Positions 63,098 to 64,000 of a DNA stretch of 64,000 nt are shown here, piece after piece. The notes below the pieces were generated by a model, which did not search any database, was not told the origin of the DNA, and worked only from the letters and a program-made list of their open reading frames with translations. Numbering within the stretch: position 1 is the first letter of the stretch; each line of letters starts with the position of its first letter. This DNA is from Actinophytocola sp963727495 (GTDB taxonomy: Bacteria > Actinomycetota > Actinomycetes > Mycobacteriales > Pseudonocardiaceae), in the NCBI GenBank assembly GCA_963727495.1, contig CAVSGQ010000006.1, positions 186,001 through 250,000 of the forward strand. Direction: 5' to 3'. The position numbers were made by a program, and so were the translations under genes.

Positions 63098-63780
63098 ACC
63101 GGCGCCGGCAGCGACCGCACCCAGGCCGCCACGTCCGGCGCGCCCGGGGTGTCCACGAGGGACTGCAGGACCACCGGCAGCCCGCCGCGGACCCGGTCCG
63201 CGTCGGCGGACATCACCGCCAGGTCGGCGCCCACCAGCGGCGCGAGGTCGGTCTTGTTGATCACCAGCAGGTCCGCGGTCGTCACGCCGGGGCCGCCCTT
63301 GCGTGGCACCTTGTCGCCGCCGGCCACGTCGACCACGAAGATCTGCCGGTCCACCAGACCGCGCGAGAACACCGCGGTCAGGTTGTCCCCGCCGCTCTCG
63401 ATGATCACCAGGTCCAGCGCGGGAAAGCGGTCGGCCAGGCGCTCGACCGCGTCGAGGTTCGCGGTGATGTCGTCGCGGATCGCGGTGTGCGGGCAGCAGC
63501 CCGTCTGCACCGCCTCGATCCGCGCCGGGTCGAGCACGCCCGCGCGGCGCAGGAAGTCCGCGTCCTCGGTCGTGTAGATGTCGTTGGTCACCACCGCGAC
63601 CTCGAGGTCGCCCAGGGCCCGGCACAGGGCCGCCACCAGCGCGGTCTTGCCGCTGCCGACCGGCCCGCCGACGCCGATCCGCAGCGGGCGGTGCCGGCCG
63701 GCCGCCGCCGGGTGCGGGTCCGGCCCGGCCCGCGTGGGGTCGAAGCTCACCGGGTGGGTGTGGGTGTGGTCAGCTCGCAA
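63094..63780 (-). CDS. ureG: urease accessory GTPase UreG
   Basis: A 228-residue SIMIBI GTPase with P-loop GPVGSGKT at 39-46, VVTNDIYTTEDADFL, the CPH nickel motif in QTGCCPHTAIRDD, ESGGDNLTAVFS and the INKTDLAPLVGADL base-recognition motif. The N-terminus has a short His stretch (DHTHTHP) that may hold nickel. A TTG at 63780 is chosen because AGGAGG lies nine bases upstream and it fits the family length. It overlaps ureF by 11 bases. Confidence 0.93.
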   Translation of the reverse strand: MRADHTHTHPVSFDPTRAGPDPHPAAAGRHRPLRIGVGGPVGSGKTALVAALCRALGDLEVAVVTNDIYTTEDADFLRRAGVLDPARIEAVQTGCCPHTAIRDDITANLDAVERLADRFPALDLVIIESGGDNLTAVFSRGLVDRQIFVVDVAGGDKVPRKGGPGVTTADLLVINKTDLAPLVGADLAVMSADADRVRGGLPVVLQSLVDTPGAPDVAAWVRSLPAPV

Positions 63781-64000
63781 AGAGCCGCACCTCCTCTCGA
63801 TGGTGCCGGTCGTGTTCCTCGGCCAGCACGTCCAGTCCCGGCGCGCCCGGGGCGGGCAACCGCGCCGGGTCGGCACCCGCGTGGCACGCCGCGTCCGCCG
63901 CCACGTCCCGCATCGCCGGCGCCATCCCGGCGACGATCCCGTTGACCCGCAACGGGTCCAGGCCCAGCAGCCGCACCGCCGCGCTCGCCGGCCCGCTCAC
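63770..64000 (-). CDS. ureF: urease accessory protein UreF, C-terminal part
   Basis: The last 76 residues of UreF, cut by the right edge. LLGLDPLRVNGIVAGMAPAMRDVAADAA is the conserved C-terminal helix region, followed by a Pro/Ala stretch and the tail LAEEHDRHHREEVRLFAS. UreF activates UreG during nickel delivery. The rest of the urease operon (structural genes) should lie to the right. Confidence 0.85.
   Translation of the reverse strand: MSGPASAAVRLLGLDPLRVNGIVAGMAPAMRDVAADAACHAGADPARLPAPGAPGLDVLAEEHDRHHREEVRLFAS

Overview
The window is very GC-rich DNA whose genes are tightly packed, often start with GTG or overlap as ATGA, and rarely use TTA. The gene content points to a mycolata-related actinobacterium, most likely a member of the Pseudonocardiaceae such as Amycolatopsis: an AftD arabinofuranosyltransferase with neighbours known from the Mycobacterium Rv0224c-Rv0236 region, a GlpD/TetR/FAD-oxidase locus arranged like Rv2249c-Rv2251, an actinobacterial mIHF, and a type VII secretion substrate cassette. 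This assignment rests on recognised families and gene order, not on a database search.

Layout. 1-5.5 kb: a compact operon of a VlmB-like diiron protein, a stand-alone KAS III, ACP and KAS II, a fatty acid desaturase and a lipid kinase, which looks like a dedicated lipid or fatty-acid-derived metabolite pathway. 5.5-7.2 kb: an NTF2-like protein, a frameshifted GlxA-type regulator and a small membrane protein. 7.2-8.4 kb: a DUF559 nuclease-like gene bracketed by two mirror-image blocks of three 22-bp repeats. 8.4-10.9 kb: an SDR and a heavily indel-disrupted succinate-semialdehyde-type dehydrogenase. 11-14 kb: two secreted proteases (M14 and trypsin-like) sharing a near-identical P domain. 14-17.7 kb: a FadD15-like acyl-CoA ligase and a membrane-anchored binding-protein/VWA protein.

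17.7-32.2 kb is a cell-envelope glycan region: two GT-C-like membrane proteins, four methyltransferases, AftD, a polysaccharide flippase-like protein, a DUF2613 peptide, a GT4 glycosyltransferase and a DUF3068 protein. 32.2-37.7 kb holds a phosphopantetheinyl transferase, a disrupted isochorismate synthase, mIHF, a second acyl-CoA ligase with a PaaI-type thioesterase, and a PadR regulator. 37.7-42.2 kb carries a C39 peptidase, a tandem cyclotransferase-like protein, a DUF4232 lipoprotein, a dienelactone hydrolase and a small membrane protein.

42.2-46.1 kb: FAD-linked oxidase divergent from TetR-glpD. 46.1-48.6 kb: YbaB-like protein, EspC/WXG-like protein and a 556-residue putative type VII effector ending in an M15 peptidase domain. 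48.8-50.9 kb: ABC-2 exporter. 51-64 kb is mostly metabolic: citrate synthase, PfkB kinase, acyl-CoA dehydrogenase, zinc-free alcohol dehydrogenase, amidohydrolase, aldose epimerase, amino-acid permease, MFS transporter, PdxH, TetR, and the ureD-ureG-ureF end of a urease operon running off the right edge.

Several genes (6.3, 8.6, 9.65-10.76, 33.3-34.2 and 35.07 kb) contain indels while the encoded peptide stays conserved in alternating frames. That favours sequencing or assembly errors over real decay, and these genes should be read as probably intact. No rRNA, tRNA or CRISPR array was seen, and no gene-free stretch exceeds 300 bases.
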